The position numbers and the translations under genes were made by a program. A model generated the notes under the pieces. It was given only the letters and a program-made list of their open reading frames with translations. It was not told the origin of the DNA and searched no databases. Shown here in pieces: positions 1-9,069 of a DNA stretch of 52,102 nucleotides. Each line of letters begins with the position of its first letter. Position 1 is the first letter of the stretch. This DNA comes from Candidatus Falkowbacteria bacterium CG1_02_37_21 (GTDB taxonomy: Bacteria; Patescibacteriota; Patescibacteriia; Patescibacteriales; UBA12465). The DNA lies in the NCBI GenBank assembly GCA_001871165.1, contig MNUT01000002.1, positions 1 to 52,102 on the forward strand, in the 5' to 3' direction.

Positions 1-1000
1 AAAAGCTATTTCGAGGAGAACCAGCTATTGCCGAGTTCGATTACAATTTCTGCGCTAACCACAAGTCATCCCATAGTGTTGCACGGCTAATGGGTTCGGC
101 CCTCCTTCCATCTTTCGATGGAGTTCAGCCTGCTCATGGTTAGATCACCCGGCTTCGGGTCTTGTCCACGCGACGAATGTATCACTCCCGGGGCACTAAT
201 AAATTAGTGCTCACGAAAGCGATACACAAACGGGCTATTAACCCTCGCTTTCACTATACATGCTCTCCAAAGGAGATTATGTTAGCCACGTAGAACAAAC
301 TCGTTGGCTCATTCTTCAATAGGCACGCCGTCACCCCTTGCGGGGCTCCGACTCTTTGTAAGTATATGGTTTCAGGTACTATTTCACCTCCCTCATCGGG
401 ATGCTTTTCACCTTTCCCTCATGGTACTAGTTCACTATCGATCATAAGAAGTATTTAGTCTTAGGCCATAGTCGGCCTGGCTTCAAACGGGATTTCACGA
501 GTCCCGCCCTACTTAAGAACACTAAAACGAAGTGACTTCTCTTTTCGCGTACCGGGCTATCACCGTCTCTGGCCGAGCTTTCCAACTCGTTCTGCTAAGA
601 GTAATCTTTTTTTACTTCGTCCTGTTGATCTGGCAACAGGTCTTAGGTCTTGCAACACCGAAAAAACATGTGGTTCCAGAACCTTCTGAAATAAATCCGG
701 CGAACCGGACTAATTTCTCAGTTATTTGGGTTTAGACTTCTCCCCTTTCGCTCGCCACTACTTGGGGAATAATTATTATTTTCTTTTCCTCCGGCTAATA
801 AGATGTTTCAGTTCACCGGGTCTTCCCGCCCTATCTTAAAGATTGGGCGTCCTCCGTCTTCAACGGAAGGGGTTTCCCCATTCGGAGATCCGCGGGTCAA
901 AGGTTGCTTGCCACCTCACCGCGGCTTATCGCAGGCTGCTACGTCCTTCATCGTCTTCTTATGTCAAGGCATTCACCATATACTCTTACTGAGATTTTCC
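1..1000 (-). rRNA. rrl: 23S ribosomal RNA, 5' portion (partial, runs off the left edge)
   Basis: The reverse complement carries hallmarks of the 5' third of 23S rRNA: the GGTGAATGCC start region near 969-978, the GATGAAGGACGT block near 940-955, the GGGGAAACCC-type block near 870, and near the left edge the conserved AGCTGGTTCTC segment (about E. coli 800-830). By alignment to E. coli from memory the mature 5' end should be near 1000. The length to this point is somewhat greater than in E. coli, as in many Gram-positive-like rRNAs, and I see no intron. No 16S or tRNA lies upstream: the next gene on this strand is pilT, so the gene is not in a classical 16S-23S operon. Confidence 0.95.
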
Positions 1001-1320
1001 CACGCTTTTATTTTTAATTAAAAACGTGTTTTTGATATCTTATTACAGCCCCTCTACCCCAGACGAAAAATTGAGATATTAGGATAAGACATCCAACTTA
1101 AATTATATTTTTATTTTCTTTACTCTAACATTGATTGTTAAGGGACTTTTTCTTAGGGCACAAAAAAACCGCTGCTGAGCGGTTCTAAGTAATCGCAAAA
1201 TGGCTGATTAACTAGAATCGCTTTTTAATATGGTTTCTTACTTCTTTTTTCATATTTTTGCGGCTTCTACAGCCCTAATAAAACTGATACTTATTATAGC
1301 TGTTTTAAAAATTATGTCAA
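1001..1320 (-). promoter_or_regulatory. 23S rRNA promoter and leader with mutually exclusive hairpins and a 13-codon ORF
   Basis: A consensus sigma-70 promoter reads toward the 23S gene: TTGACA at 1315-1320, 16-nt spacer, TATAAT at 1293-1298, so transcription should start near 1286. A 13-codon ORF (1253-1212, MKKEVRNHIKKRF) follows. Next comes an intrinsic terminator (AACCGCT/AGCGGTT stem at 1167-1184, then a T run to 1162). The end of the ORF (1213-1222) is complementary to 1178-1187, which forms half of the terminator stem, so the two helices exclude each other. A second possible -10 (TATAAT, 1102-1107) lies nearer the 23S 5' end. Between 1020 and 1160 I see no other feature. Confidence 0.55.
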
Positions 1321-1336
1321 GGGGGATAATATGTGC

Positions 1337-1362
1337 AAAAAATGGCCTATTTTAGGCCATTT
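1337..1362 (-). terminator. Terminator after pilT (symmetrical hairpin)
   Basis: AAAATGGCCTA pairs with TAGGCCATTTT and T runs lie on both sides. It sits about 45 nt after the pilT stop and just upstream of the 23S promoter, so it separates the rpmF-nusB-rnc-pilT run from rRNA transcription. Confidence 0.8.
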
Positions 1363-1407
1363 TTATTAAGGTTTTTGGGTATTTTAGCTCAAGGTAAGAT
1401 ATTACAA

Positions 1408-2448
1408 CTAAGCATCCAACATATTAGTATCAGTCATGTTATTAAGTGCTACTTCCCGATCAATCTCTCCGGTCTGATATAATTCTTTAATATGCTTATC
1501 CAAAGTAATCATCCCAACATTAGAGCCGGTCTCAATCGCCGTACTAATCTGAGCAATTTTTCCTTCTCTGATTAAGTTAGCGACCGCCGCATTATTAATT
1601 AAAACACCCCGAGCGGCAATGCGTCCGCCACTAAGACGCGGCAATAAGCGCTGAGAAATAATACCGGATAAAACATTGGACAATTGCGATTTAATTTGAC
1701 CCTGTTGATACGGCGGAAAAATATCTATAATACGATCAATAGTTTGCGCGGCACTATAAGTATGAAGAGTCGCCAACACAAGATGACCGGTTTCCGCTAA
1801 AGTGACGGCGGCGGCGATACTTTCTAAGTCACGCATTTCCCCTAACATAATCACATTAGGATCCTGACGTAAAATATGTTTAAGCCCGGCCGCGAAACTA
1901 ATCATGTCCGTGCCGAGTTGACGCTGAACAACCACACTTTTCTCCGGAGTAAAAACATATTCAATTGGATCTTCTAAGGTAACAATATTAGAACGACGGG
2001 TTTTATTAATATAATTTATCATGGCCGCCAAGGTAGTAGACTTACCGCAACCAGTCGGGCCAGTAATCAAAATAAAACCTTGAGGTAAATCCAGTAATTT
2101 CTGTATTACTGACGGCATACCTAGATCCTCTAAAGTCGGAGATAAATTACTGATCACACGGGCCACAATCACAATATTATTTTGAGCATAAGAAAAATTG
2201 ATACGATAACGATAATCCCCCACCTGATATCCAAGGTCAAAATCACGTTTATTTAAAAATGTCGCCGCTTGTTCTTTATTTAAAAGAACCTCCACAAAAG
2301 ATTGCAAATCAGGAGCAGTCAAAACGGGTAAGCCCTCCGCTTCCGACAATACTCCGTCTATTCTCAAAATAGGCTGCTGGCCAACTAAAAGATGGAGATC
2401 AGAAGCCTTCTTCTCGGCCGCTAATTGTAAAAGATTATTTATATCCAT
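1408..2448 (-). CDS. pilT: Type IV pilus retraction-type ATPase, PilT family
   Basis: A 346-aa secretion-superfamily ATPase of normal PilT length. It has the N-terminal SDLHLLVG segment (16-23), Walker A GPTGCGKS (130-137), the Asp-box region with VTLEDPIEYV, Walker B around IMLGEMRD, and the His-box HLVLATLHT that marks PilT/PilB ATPases. PilT hexamers depolymerise type IV pili at the inner membrane and power twitching and DNA uptake. The C-terminal retraction motif is recognisable only as NLIREGK in place of the usual AIRxGK. It is the last gene of a run rpmF-nusB-rnc-pilT, 42 nt after rnc, and is followed by a terminator. No other pilus gene is adjacent, so retraction itself is inferred from the family. 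Confidence 0.93.
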   Translation of the reverse strand: MDINNLLQLAAEKKASDLHLLVGQQPILRIDGVLSEAEGLPVLTAPDLQSFVEVLLNKEQAATFLNKRDFDLGYQVGDYRYRINFSYAQNNIVIVARVISNLSPTLEDLGMPSVIQKLLDLPQGFILITGPTGCGKSTTLAAMINYINKTRRSNIVTLEDPIEYVFTPEKSVVVQRQLGTDMISFAAGLKHILRQDPNVIMLGEMRDLESIAAAVTLAETGHLVLATLHTYSAAQTIDRIIDIFPPYQQGQIKSQLSNVLSGIISQRLLPRLSGGRIAARGVLINNAAVANLIREGKIAQISTAIETGSNVGMITLDKHIKELYQTGEIDREVALNNMTDTNMLDA

Positions 2449-2490
2449 AAATATTTTATTGAAATTTTAAAATATTCTGCTAACTAGCTT

Positions 2491-3189
2491 TTACCAACCC
2501 ATTTTCTTCAAACCTTTGGCGGCAGCATCAACCTGCGCCTCCTGTTTAGAAGAACCATCACCATCGGCTATTTTTTCTTCGCCAATATAAAGTCCGACTG
2601 TAAATAACTTGGCGTGATCAGGGCCTTTCTCATCTAAAATTTTATAATGTGGCGTTAAACCCTTTTTTTCCTGAGACTTTTCTTGAAACAAGGACTTCGG
2701 ATCTAAATAAGACTGATCCCGTAAAATATCATCTAAACGAGAAACAATATTTTTAAGGACAAACTTTTTAGCAACTGCCATTCCCTGGTCCAAATAAATG
2801 GCCCCGATAATTGCCTCCATGGCATTAGCCAAAATAAACTGACGAGACTTTTTATTTTTATCACGAGCTTCCCCGCGCGATAAATATAAAGAATCTTCCA
2901 CATCCAATTGGTCAGCTACCTCGTAAAGCAAATGAGCATTAACTAAAGAGGCGCGCCAATTAGTTAAATCCCCTTCCGGTGTACTGGTAAAATTAAGATA
3001 TAAAAATTCCGTCACGATAATTTCTAAAACTGCATCACCTAAGAATTCTAATCTCTCATTATGACCAATACGAAAATCGGGATGTTCATTTAAATATGAA
3101 CGGTGTACTAAAGCTTGGCGCAATAAATCTTCATTCTTAAAAGTTACACCCAAATTTTTTTGTAACTTCAGAAAAGTATTATTAGTCAT
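2491..3189 (-). CDS. rnc: Ribonuclease III
   Basis: 232 aa, the usual length. The catalytic signature NERLEFLGDAVLE lies near residues 43-55 and the second acidic cluster (NAMEAIIGAIYLD) near 120. A C-terminal double-stranded-RNA-binding domain ends with KQEAQVDAAAKGLKKMGW. RNase III cuts dsRNA, including the precursor stems of 16S and 23S rRNA. Here it is encoded next to the 23S gene and with nusB, an rRNA antitermination factor, so an rRNA maturation theme is plausible. It is separated from nusB by 33 nt and probably co-transcribed with rpmF and nusB. Confidence 0.95.
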   Translation of the reverse strand: MTNNTFLKLQKNLGVTFKNEDLLRQALVHRSYLNEHPDFRIGHNERLEFLGDAVLEIIVTEFLYLNFTSTPEGDLTNWRASLVNAHLLYEVADQLDVEDSLYLSRGEARDKNKKSRQFILANAMEAIIGAIYLDQGMAVAKKFVLKNIVSRLDDILRDQSYLDPKSLFQEKSQEKKGLTPHYKILDEKGPDHAKLFTVGLYIGEEKIADGDGSSKQEAQVDAAAKGLKKMGW

Positions 3190-3222
3190 AACTGATTATG
3201 TAAAATATAAAAAGACGGCGCT

Positions 3223-3759
3223 TTACTGAACACCGTCTCCAGTTTTATCTTTTATAATATCTTCATCTGCGGAGGCAACCGCAGCTCCTTCCGTTACCTT
3301 CGCTTGAGCGAGAGCCTCCGCTTCTTCTTTGTTATCTCTCTTCTGAATTTCCGGTTCGTCATTGTAGAGGGCACCTAATACACCATTCACAAATTTACCA
3401 GAAGCATCACCGCCAAAACTTTTGGCGACTTCAATGGCTTCATTAATAGCGACACGGGGCGGAATAGCCGTATGCAACAACTCATAAATACCTAGGCGCA
3501 AAATATTTCTATCAACGGCTGTAATTTGATCAAGAGGCCATTCCGTCGCATATTTAATAATATGCTTATTGATTACGTCTAAATTATTCTTAACACCAAT
3601 TACTAAAGCCCTGACAAAGCCCCCATCATCAAAATTTGGAGCAAAATTAGCAAAATTATCGGCAATTAAATTTTCAATATCACCATCCTTCCGACCGTTA
3701 AAATCCCAAGCAAATAAAGTCTGGAGAGCGATGGTTCGCGCTAAATGCCGATTAGACAT
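3223..3759 (-). CDS. nusB: Transcription antitermination factor NusB
   Basis: The first ~135 residues are a typical NusB fold: [17 protein letters not shown] at the N-terminus, [30 protein letters not shown] in the last helices. NusB with NusE (S10) binds boxA of rRNA leaders and supports processive antitermination. The protein is 178 aa, longer than typical NusB (~140), because of an acidic, Ala/Glu-rich C-terminal tail from about 138 that looks disordered. It lies 17 nt downstream of rpmF and 33 nt upstream of rnc. Confidence 0.93.
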   Translation of the reverse strand: MSNRHLARTIALQTLFAWDFNGRKDGDIENLIADNFANFAPNFDDGGFVRALVIGVKNNLDVINKHIIKYATEWPLDQITAVDRNILRLGIYELLHTAIPPRVAINEAIEVAKSFGGDASGKFVNGVLGALYNDEPEIQKRDNKEEAEALAQAKVTEGAAVASADEDIIKDKTGDGVQ

Positions 3760-3776
3760 AGTTTAAATTTTTAAAA

Positions 3777-3974
3777 TTATTTTTTCTTAGCGACGCGAGT
3801 CTTCATCTTAATGACTTCATGGCCATTATAATAACCACAAGCTGGGCATGCATTGTGCGGCTTAAGAGCTTTACCGCATTTTGGGCACTTATTTAAAACT
3901 ATCTTCTTCAAAGCTAAATGAGAACGACCGCGATGAGTAGCGGCATGAGTTTTCTGTTTCTTAGGATTAGCCAT
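3777..3974 (-). CDS. rpmF: 50S ribosomal protein L32
   Basis: 65 aa. The N-terminus MANPKKQKTHAATHRGRSHLAL and the four-cysteine zinc ribbon CPKCGKAL...CPACGYY (residues 31-34 and 43-46) are diagnostic of the zinc-binding form of bL32. It is the first gene of the rpmF-nusB-rnc-pilT run and has its own promoter upstream, inside the end of the ftsH region. Confidence 0.95.
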   Translation of the reverse strand: MANPKKQKTHAATHRGRSHLALKKIVLNKCPKCGKALKPHNACPACGYYNGHEVIKMKTRVAKKK

Positions 3975-4007
3975 ATTATTAATTTAAATCTTTTATTATT
4001 TAATTTT

Positions 4008-4035
4008 AGTATAACTTAATGCTGTTATTAGTCAA
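4008..4035 (-). promoter_or_regulatory. Promoter of the rpmF-nusB-rnc-pilT run
   Basis: TTGACT (4030-4035), 16-nt spacer, TATACT (4008-4013), about 35 nt before the rpmF start. It overlaps the region just after the ftsH stop codon; no terminator is visible between them. Confidence 0.6.
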
Positions 4036-4039
4036 TTGC

Positions 4040-5890
4040 TTAAACGGCGGATACCGGGTCGGGATTTGCCCCTGGTTTAGCGCCAACAATCTTCTCAAAC
4101 TCTTCACGCTCAATAGTTTCCTTGTCTAATAACACTGCTACAATTTTTTCTAGAGCATTTTTTTGTTCGTTAATGATTGCTACTGCCTTTACTTCTCCTT
4201 GCATAATAAAACCAGAAATTTCTTCATCAATTCTTTCCGCTACTTTTTCGCTGTAATTTCTTTGTTCATGAATTTCACGACCGAGGAAAATCATTTCTTC
4301 TTTTTCGCCGTAAGTACGGGAACCTAAATTATCACTCATACCATAATCAGTTACTAGGCGACGTGCTATTTCGGTCGCCCGACGTAAATCAGAAGTAGCT
4401 CCGGTCGTAACTTCACCATATATTTTTCTTTCTACTAAGTGACCAGCGAGCAGTACGGCAATTTCATCAATAAATTCTGACTTAGCATGCATGTGACGAT
4501 CTTCCGCGGGGACTTTCAAAGTATAGCCCCCGGCGCTACCGCGAGAAATAATGGAAATTTTGTGAACCGGATCAGCGTTAGGTAAATAATGCGCCACTAA
4601 AGCATGCCCCGCTTCATGATAGGCGGTAATTTGTTTTTCTTTATCAGTAATAACTCGGCTACGGCGTTCCGGACCAATCATAACTTTTTCAATCGCTTCA
4701 AACATATCTTCATTAACTATTTCTTTCTTACTATTTCGGGCTGCTAAAATAGCCGCCTCATTAAGCAGATTCGCTAAATCAGCACCAGAAAATCCCGCCG
4801 TCCGTTCCGCAATAGTGCGCAAATTAGCATCTTTAGCTAAAGGTTTTTTCTGAACATGAACTTTTAGAATTGCTTCTCTGTCATTTAAATCTGGTAAATC
4901 AATCGTTACTCGTCTATCAAAACGGCCGGGACGAAGCAAGGCTGGATCTAGAACATCCGGGCGATTAGTGGCAGCAATAACTATAATATTTTGCGTCGGT
5001 TCAAAGCCATCCATCTCCACCAAAATTTGATTTAAGGTCTGTTCACGTTCATCGTGACTACCACCTAAACCAGCGCCACGCTTACGACCAACCGCATCAA
5101 TTTCATCAATAAACAAAATACAAGGAGCATTATGTTTAGCCTTATCAAATAAAGAACGCACGCGACTAGCGCCCACACCGACAAACATTTCTACGAATTC
5201 CGAACCGGACATATGGAAAAATGGCACTTGCGCTTCTCCGGCCACAGAACGAGCCAGCAAAGTTTTACCGGTACCAGGCGCTCCTAACAATAAAACGCCA
5301 CGAGGAATTTTGGCACCTAGCTCATGAAATTTTTTAGGAAAACGTAAAAATTCCACAATCTCTTGCAATTCTTCTTTAGCTTCTTTAGAACCGGCGACAT
5401 CTTTAAAGGTTGTCCGATTTTTAGCGTCAGGACGAAAATCTTTAGCAGTAGACTGGCCAAAACTCATAGCGCGAGAATTAGCATTCTGTAAACCGCGCAT
5501 CATAAAAAATAAAAAAACACCGATTAAGACCACCGGCAAAACAAAAGGTACAATAGTGGTTAGCCAATAATCCCAGCCACTTTCATCCGCAACAGAAATC
5601 TTAACATCCGCTAACTTATCTGAAGCGACATTAAAATTAGCTAGTAAAGAAGATAATGACTCTCCCGTTTCCTTACGTACATTTTCCCTAGTATCATCTT
5701 TTAATGTTACCTCTAAAGTATCTCCTCGGACGACAATGCTTGAAACTTGCCCGTCGTTGAGAGTACTGATCATGTTTTCAATACCAACCGTCGCGATTTT
5801 TTCATCCGATCCGGAAAAAGAACTAAAAAGAGCCGCCAGTAGCAGAAAAACTACGAAAAATATAAAAAAATTTTTAATTAATTTCTTCAT
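4040..5890 (-). CDS. ftsH: ATP-dependent zinc metalloprotease FtsH
   Basis: 616 aa from the chosen start. It has an N-terminal transmembrane helix ([17 protein letters not shown]), a periplasmic/extracellular segment, a second helix ([19 protein letters not shown]), then AAA+ with Walker A GAPGTGKT, Walker [13 protein letters not shown], the SRH arginines (RPGRFDRR), and the zinc site HEAGH roughly 425 residues in. FtsH degrades unfolded and short-lived membrane and cytosolic proteins. The reading frame is open back to 5926, but that ATG lies inside the -35 box of a good promoter whose -10 sits 7 nt before the ATG at 5890. I therefore start here, which gives a leaderless mRNA. Confidence 0.95.
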   Translation of the reverse strand: MKKLIKNFFIFFVVFLLLAALFSSFSGSDEKIATVGIENMISTLNDGQVSSIVVRGDTLEVTLKDDTRENVRKETGESLSSLLANFNVASDKLADVKISVADESGWDYWLTTIVPFVLPVVLIGVFLFFMMRGLQNANSRAMSFGQSTAKDFRPDAKNRTTFKDVAGSKEAKEELQEIVEFLRFPKKFHELGAKIPRGVLLLGAPGTGKTLLARSVAGEAQVPFFHMSGSEFVEMFVGVGASRVRSLFDKAKHNAPCILFIDEIDAVGRKRGAGLGGSHDEREQTLNQILVEMDGFEPTQNIIVIAATNRPDVLDPALLRPGRFDRRVTIDLPDLNDREAILKVHVQKKPLAKDANLRTIAERTAGFSGADLANLLNEAAILAARNSKKEIVNEDMFEAIEKVMIGPERRSRVITDKEKQITAYHEAGHALVAHYLPNADPVHKISIISRGSAGGYTLKVPAEDRHMHAKSEFIDEIAVLLAGHLVERKIYGEVTTGATSDLRRATEIARRLVTDYGMSDNLGSRTYGEKEEMIFLGREIHEQRNYSEKVAERIDEEISGFIMQGEVKAVAIINEQKNALEKIVAVLLDKETIEREEFEKIVGAKPGANPDPVSAV

Positions 5891-5897
5891 AATCTTA

Positions 5898-5926
5898 ATT
5901 ATAGACACAAAAATCTCTTTTGGCAA
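5898..5926 (-). promoter_or_regulatory. ftsH promoter, leaderless arrangement
   Basis: TTGCCA (5921-5926), exactly 17 nt, TATAAT (5898-5903), then 7 nt to the ATG at 5890. Transcription would begin at or within a few bases of the start codon, and no ribosome binding site can fit. Confidence 0.65.
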
Positions 5927-5929
5927 TTA

Positions 5930-5957
5930 TAAAAATACCCAATTTTGGGTATTTTTA
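5930..5957 (-). terminator. Terminator after the S1-domain gene
   Basis: AAAATACCCAA pairs with TTGGGTATTTTT, closely following the stop codon at 5963. It isolates ftsH from the upstream gene and supports an independent ftsH promoter. Confidence 0.85.
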
Positions 5958-5962
5958 TTTTT

Positions 5963-7222
5963 TTATTTATCTTTCTTGGTAGCCTTCTCCGACTTATCAA
6001 CCTTGGTCTTCTTCTCAACCTTTACTTTCTCCTTATCTTCTTTATCAGACTCATCACTCTTTGTATTTTTTTCTTTAGAAGATTTAGCGGACTTAGAAAC
6101 TTTAGCTCCGTCTGAAGCTAACTTCAAACCCAAACGATGTTCACTCGGAGAAATGCTAACTACTTCAAAATTCTTAATTTCACCAGACTGATATAATTCA
6201 CTCAACTTATCTTTAGCACCCAAATTTAATTGACTAACATGCGCCAAACCATGAATTTCTTCATCCAGCTTAACAAAAAGTCCAAAAGGATTAATCTTTA
6301 AAATTTCTCCGGAAACAACCTGTCCAATCTGATATTTGGCACTCGCCTCTAACCAAGGATCCTTTAATAATCTCTTAGCACTCAAGAAAACTTTGGCGCC
6401 ATCAATGGAAATAATCTCTACAGAAATATCATCACCAACCTGATACATATCATTAGGAGAATCAATTCTCTGCCAAGCTAATTCCGAAATATGAATTAGA
6501 CCTTCAATATTTTCACCGAAGGAAACAAAAACTCCAAAATTGGTAATCGCCGTAATCTTGCCATCAACCGGCATACCGACGCGATATTTATCCAAAGCTG
6601 GTCGTTGTTTTTTATTCCAAACATCTTTTTCGCTGAAAATAATTTTATTTTCTTCTTCGTTCAGAGTAATAACAGCCACTTCAAATTCTTGACCAACAAA
6701 AGATTTTAATTTTTCTAAAATTCTACTCTTATCACCACCGGCAATACGGGGATAATTATCTGGCGCTAATTGTGAAACCGGCAAGAAACCGTCAATTTGT
6801 CCGTAACGGCTCAAAAGTCCACCCTTATTAGCATCAACAATCTTAACCTTAATAGTAGTTTTATCTTTAAGCGCTGCATGTAGTTTTTCCCAAGCTTTTT
6901 CCTGACCAACCAAACGAAAAGACAATTCTAATTCACCATTTTCATTTTCCGCATCAATAACTGCTGCCTCAATTTCATCACCTGACTTTAAATTGGCAAA
7001 TTCTTCTACTTCATTATAAAGTTCCGGGCCACGAATAATACCCATTAAAACACCATTGATATCCATCTTCACTTCTGACTTAGAAGCGGTCACAATTACA
7101 CCCTTAACAATCTCTCCGACCTGAGGGATTTTAATATCATCTTTGGCTAATAATTTTTCAAACTCATCGCTAGCAGCGACATCGTTTGTTTTGTTTTCTT
7201 CCTCTTTATTATTGTTTCCCAT
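5963..7222 (-). CDS. rpsA: S1 RNA-binding domain protein (30S ribosomal protein S1-like)
   Basis: 419 aa with about four S1/OB repeats: near 33-100 (GEIVKGVIVTASKSEVKMDINGVLMG), 115-195 (TTIKVKIVDANKGGLLSRYG..GFLPVSQL), 215-285 (GMPVDGKITAITNFGVFVSFGENIEGLIHISELAW) and 300-365 (GQVVSGEILKINPFGLFVKLDEEIHGLAHVSQL). A Lys/Glu/Ser-rich low-complexity tail follows from about 375. S1 proteins of this size recruit mRNA to the 30S subunit, which matters in a genome with few clear Shine-Dalgarno sequences. It stands alone with a strong promoter and a 170-nt leader. Confidence 0.85.
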   Translation of the reverse strand: MGNNNKEEENKTNDVAASDEFEKLLAKDDIKIPQVGEIVKGVIVTASKSEVKMDINGVLMGIIRGPELYNEVEEFANLKSGDEIEAAVIDAENENGELELSFRLVGQEKAWEKLHAALKDKTTIKVKIVDANKGGLLSRYGQIDGFLPVSQLAPDNYPRIAGGDKSRILEKLKSFVGQEFEVAVITLNEEENKIIFSEKDVWNKKQRPALDKYRVGMPVDGKITAITNFGVFVSFGENIEGLIHISELAWQRIDSPNDMYQVGDDISVEIISIDGAKVFLSAKRLLKDPWLEASAKYQIGQVVSGEILKINPFGLFVKLDEEIHGLAHVSQLNLGAKDKLSELYQSGEIKNFEVVSISPSEHRLGLKLASDGAKVSKSAKSSKEKNTKSDESDKEDKEKVKVEKKTKVDKSEKATKKDK

Positions 7223-7428
7223 ATTATATATATCTTTTTATACTACGCATCCAGCGACAGAAAAATCGCTCCGAGCAATAAAAAAAGCTATTTAAACCCG
7301 ATTTTATTGATTATCGAGCCCGACGGCCACCTCCTGCTTAACATTGAGCATTATAATCCGCCGGTATTCTTAGAGGTGTATATTAAATTGAATAATAGTA
7401 TTATAAGGAAAAATCTGGGATATGTCAA
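7223..7428 (-). promoter_or_regulatory. Strong promoter and ~170-nt structured leader of the S1 gene
   Basis: TTGACA (7423-7428), 17 nt, TATAAT (7400-7405): a perfect consensus pair, giving a start near 7393 and a 170-nt leader. The leader is GC-richer than its surroundings and can fold (ACCTC with GAGGT; CTCGAT with ATCGGG; AGCG with CGCT). It holds two overlapping short ORFs in different frames, MLNVKQEVAVGLDNQ and MLSRRWPSGSIINKIGFK. In other bacteria rpsA is autoregulated through its leader, so a similar role is possible but not shown. Confidence 0.5.
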
Positions 7429-7473
7429 CCCAACAAAAGATAAAAATAGCCCTATAACAAATACCATTATTAT

Positions 7474-7482
7474 GATATAATC
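7474..7482 (+). promoter_or_regulatory. Extended -10 promoter of the SIMPL gene
   Basis: TGATATAAT, an extended -10 element, lies about 37 nt before the ATG at 7519. No convincing -35 is seen. The untranslated stretch is A/T only, with no Shine-Dalgarno sequence. Confidence 0.45.
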
Positions 7483-7518
7483 TATTTACAATTTAATAAA
7501 ATTAAAAAAATATAATTT

Positions 7519-8322
7519 ATGACACAAACTATTAAAAATATCTTAGCTGGAGCGATTGCTGTAGCGGTACTGGCTATTGGCTATGCTTCGTTAAGTTATG
7601 TTAGTGCTTATAGTAAAGTAATAGAACCTTCTTCCTTCCGGAGTTTTTCCGTCACCGGTGAAGGAAAAATTACAACCGTACCTGATATCGCAACTTTTGA
7701 CTTCCAGGTAATTACTGAAGGAGACAGAGATGTGACTACCCTGCAAACTAAAAATACCAATGACACTAACAAGGTCATAGCTTTTATCAAAGACCAGGGA
7801 GTTGATGAAAAAGATATAAAAACTCAGTATTATAATGTTAATCCTCGTTATACAAGTTATCGTTGTGTGACACCTATGTTTAGTAATGATGGTGTTGCTA
7901 AAGCAGATGTCTGCCCGCCACCTTCAATCGTCGGTTACACTGTTAGTCAGTCAGTTAGCGTAAAAATAAGAGACTTTAGTAAAATCGGTGATATTATGGG
8001 AGGGGTAGTAACTAATGGCGCTAATCAAGTTGGTTCACTGTCATTTACTGTTGATGATTCCGATCAGGCTCATGACCAGGCTCGCGCTGAGGCTATTGCC
8101 AAGGCCACGACTAACGCTGAGTCTATTGCTAAAGAAGGTAAATTTAAAGTTGGACGACTACTAGGTATTCAGGAAGGCTCTAATTCTCCAATTTATTACA
8201 AAGCAATGGCTACAATGGAAATGGACTCTAACGGTGTAGGCGGTGGTGCCGCCGCTCCAAGTATTCAACCCGGTTCACAAGAAGTGACGGTAACAGTAAC
8301 AATGCAATACGAAATTCAATAA
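7519..8322 (+). CDS. SIMPL (DUF541) domain protein, membrane-anchored
   Basis: 267 aa. The N-terminal hydrophobic helix (ILAGAIAVAVLAIGYASLSYV, about 8-28) is a signal anchor. The rest matches the SIMPL/DUF541 pattern: FSVTGEGKITTVPDIATFDFQVITEGDRDV, paired Cys-containing region, IVGYTVSQSVSVKIRDFSKIGDIMGGVVTNGANQVGSLSF, ARAEAIAKATTNAESIAKEGKFKVGRLLGIQE, and a C-terminal VTVTVTMQYEI strand. The family is secreted or periplasmic and linked to oxidative stress or envelope functions; the molecular role is not known. The gene is monocistronic and is followed by a strong terminator. Confidence 0.85.
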   Translation: MTQTIKNILAGAIAVAVLAIGYASLSYVSAYSKVIEPSSFRSFSVTGEGKITTVPDIATFDFQVITEGDRDVTTLQTKNTNDTNKVIAFIKDQGVDEKDIKTQYYNVNPRYTSYRCVTPMFSNDGVAKADVCPPPSIVGYTVSQSVSVKIRDFSKIGDIMGGVVTNGANQVGSLSFTVDDSDQAHDQARAEAIAKATTNAESIAKEGKFKVGRLLGIQEGSNSPIYYKAMATMEMDSNGVGGGAAAPSIQPGSQEVTVTVTMQYEIQ

Positions 8323-8348
8323 AAGAGAAAACTACAAATAAAAATAAA

Positions 8349-8380
8349 GGAGACTAGATATAACTCTAGTCTCTTTTTTT
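8349..8380 (+). terminator. Terminator after the SIMPL gene
   Basis: AGACTAGA (8351-8358) pairs with TCTAGTCT (8365-8372), followed by a run of seven T. Confidence 0.9.
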
Positions 8381-8409
8381 GCGCCACATTGTAATGATGC
8401 CAAATATCT

Positions 8410-9069
8410 TTAGCTCCTAATTCTTTTAATAAGATACCCCGCTACTTCTTTAGCTCGAACTTTTAACATCTTATCCGGCTGACTTAATATGTAATCTTTC
8501 AACTGATCAATACGCAAAACCGGAAAATCTCCCACTGTGATATTCAATTCCAGAGGTTGCCCAGCAAAAACTACCAAAGCAAAAGCAAAATAATCATAGT
8601 GCCCTTCCCGAAGTAAATCGGCTACTTTAAAAGAATGAGTTTTAGACTGTTTAATGGGGTTATAGAATGTTTTAAAACGACTGTTTCTAGTCTTAGTCCA
8701 TTTCTTGTCCTCTCTATTACCATAAACGATTCCCTTATAGTTTTTCGTTTCAATAACAAAGATTCCTTTTGGCCCAATTAAGATATGATCTATCTGAGCT
8801 TTGTTAACTATACAGTCATTAATTAAGTACCAAGAATTATCCAATTCTTTCAACAACAATTTACTGACAGCATTTTCTCCTTTAGCCCCAGCGACTAATA
8901 TTTTATTTCTTTTAAAAAATGGCAGAGTTAAAAAACCTAACAAGCCGGCCCATAACATAAAACCGGTCGCCCAGAGGTACACCGCAATAGCCAAAATAAA
9001 GCCGGCAATAAGTCGGCGACGTCGCCAAATCCGGCGAAAACTACTTTGTGGCTTCAGAAGTTTGGACAT
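8410..9069 (-). CDS. NERD domain protein with N-terminal membrane helices
   Basis: 219 aa. A basic N-terminus is followed by one or two hydrophobic helices (20-52). A NERD (nuclease-related) domain follows, with GEN at 64-66, QIDHILIG at 92-99, ETKNYKG at 107-113 and the later FYNPIKQ segment. The D94 and E107-x-K109 set is the restriction-endonuclease-like metal site. NERD proteins are inferred nucleases or DNA-processing factors; the membrane anchor here could point to DNA uptake or surface DNA degradation, but that is guesswork. It is convergent with the SIMPL gene. Confidence 0.8.
   Translation of the reverse strand: MSKLLKPQSSFRRIWRRRRLIAGFILAIAVYLWATGFMLWAGLLGFLTLPFFKRNKILVAGAKGENAVSKLLLKELDNSWYLINDCIVNKAQIDHILIGPKGIFVIETKNYKGIVYGNREDKKWTKTRNSRFKTFYNPIKQSKTHSFKVADLLREGHYDYFAFALVVFAGQPLELNITVGDFPVLRIDQLKDYILSQPDKMLKVRAKEVAGYLIKRIRS

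Noticed and set aside
532-1021. Two short plus-strand ORFs opposite the rRNA
   Set aside because: They lie antisense within conserved 23S rRNA and the start of its leader; no protein features.
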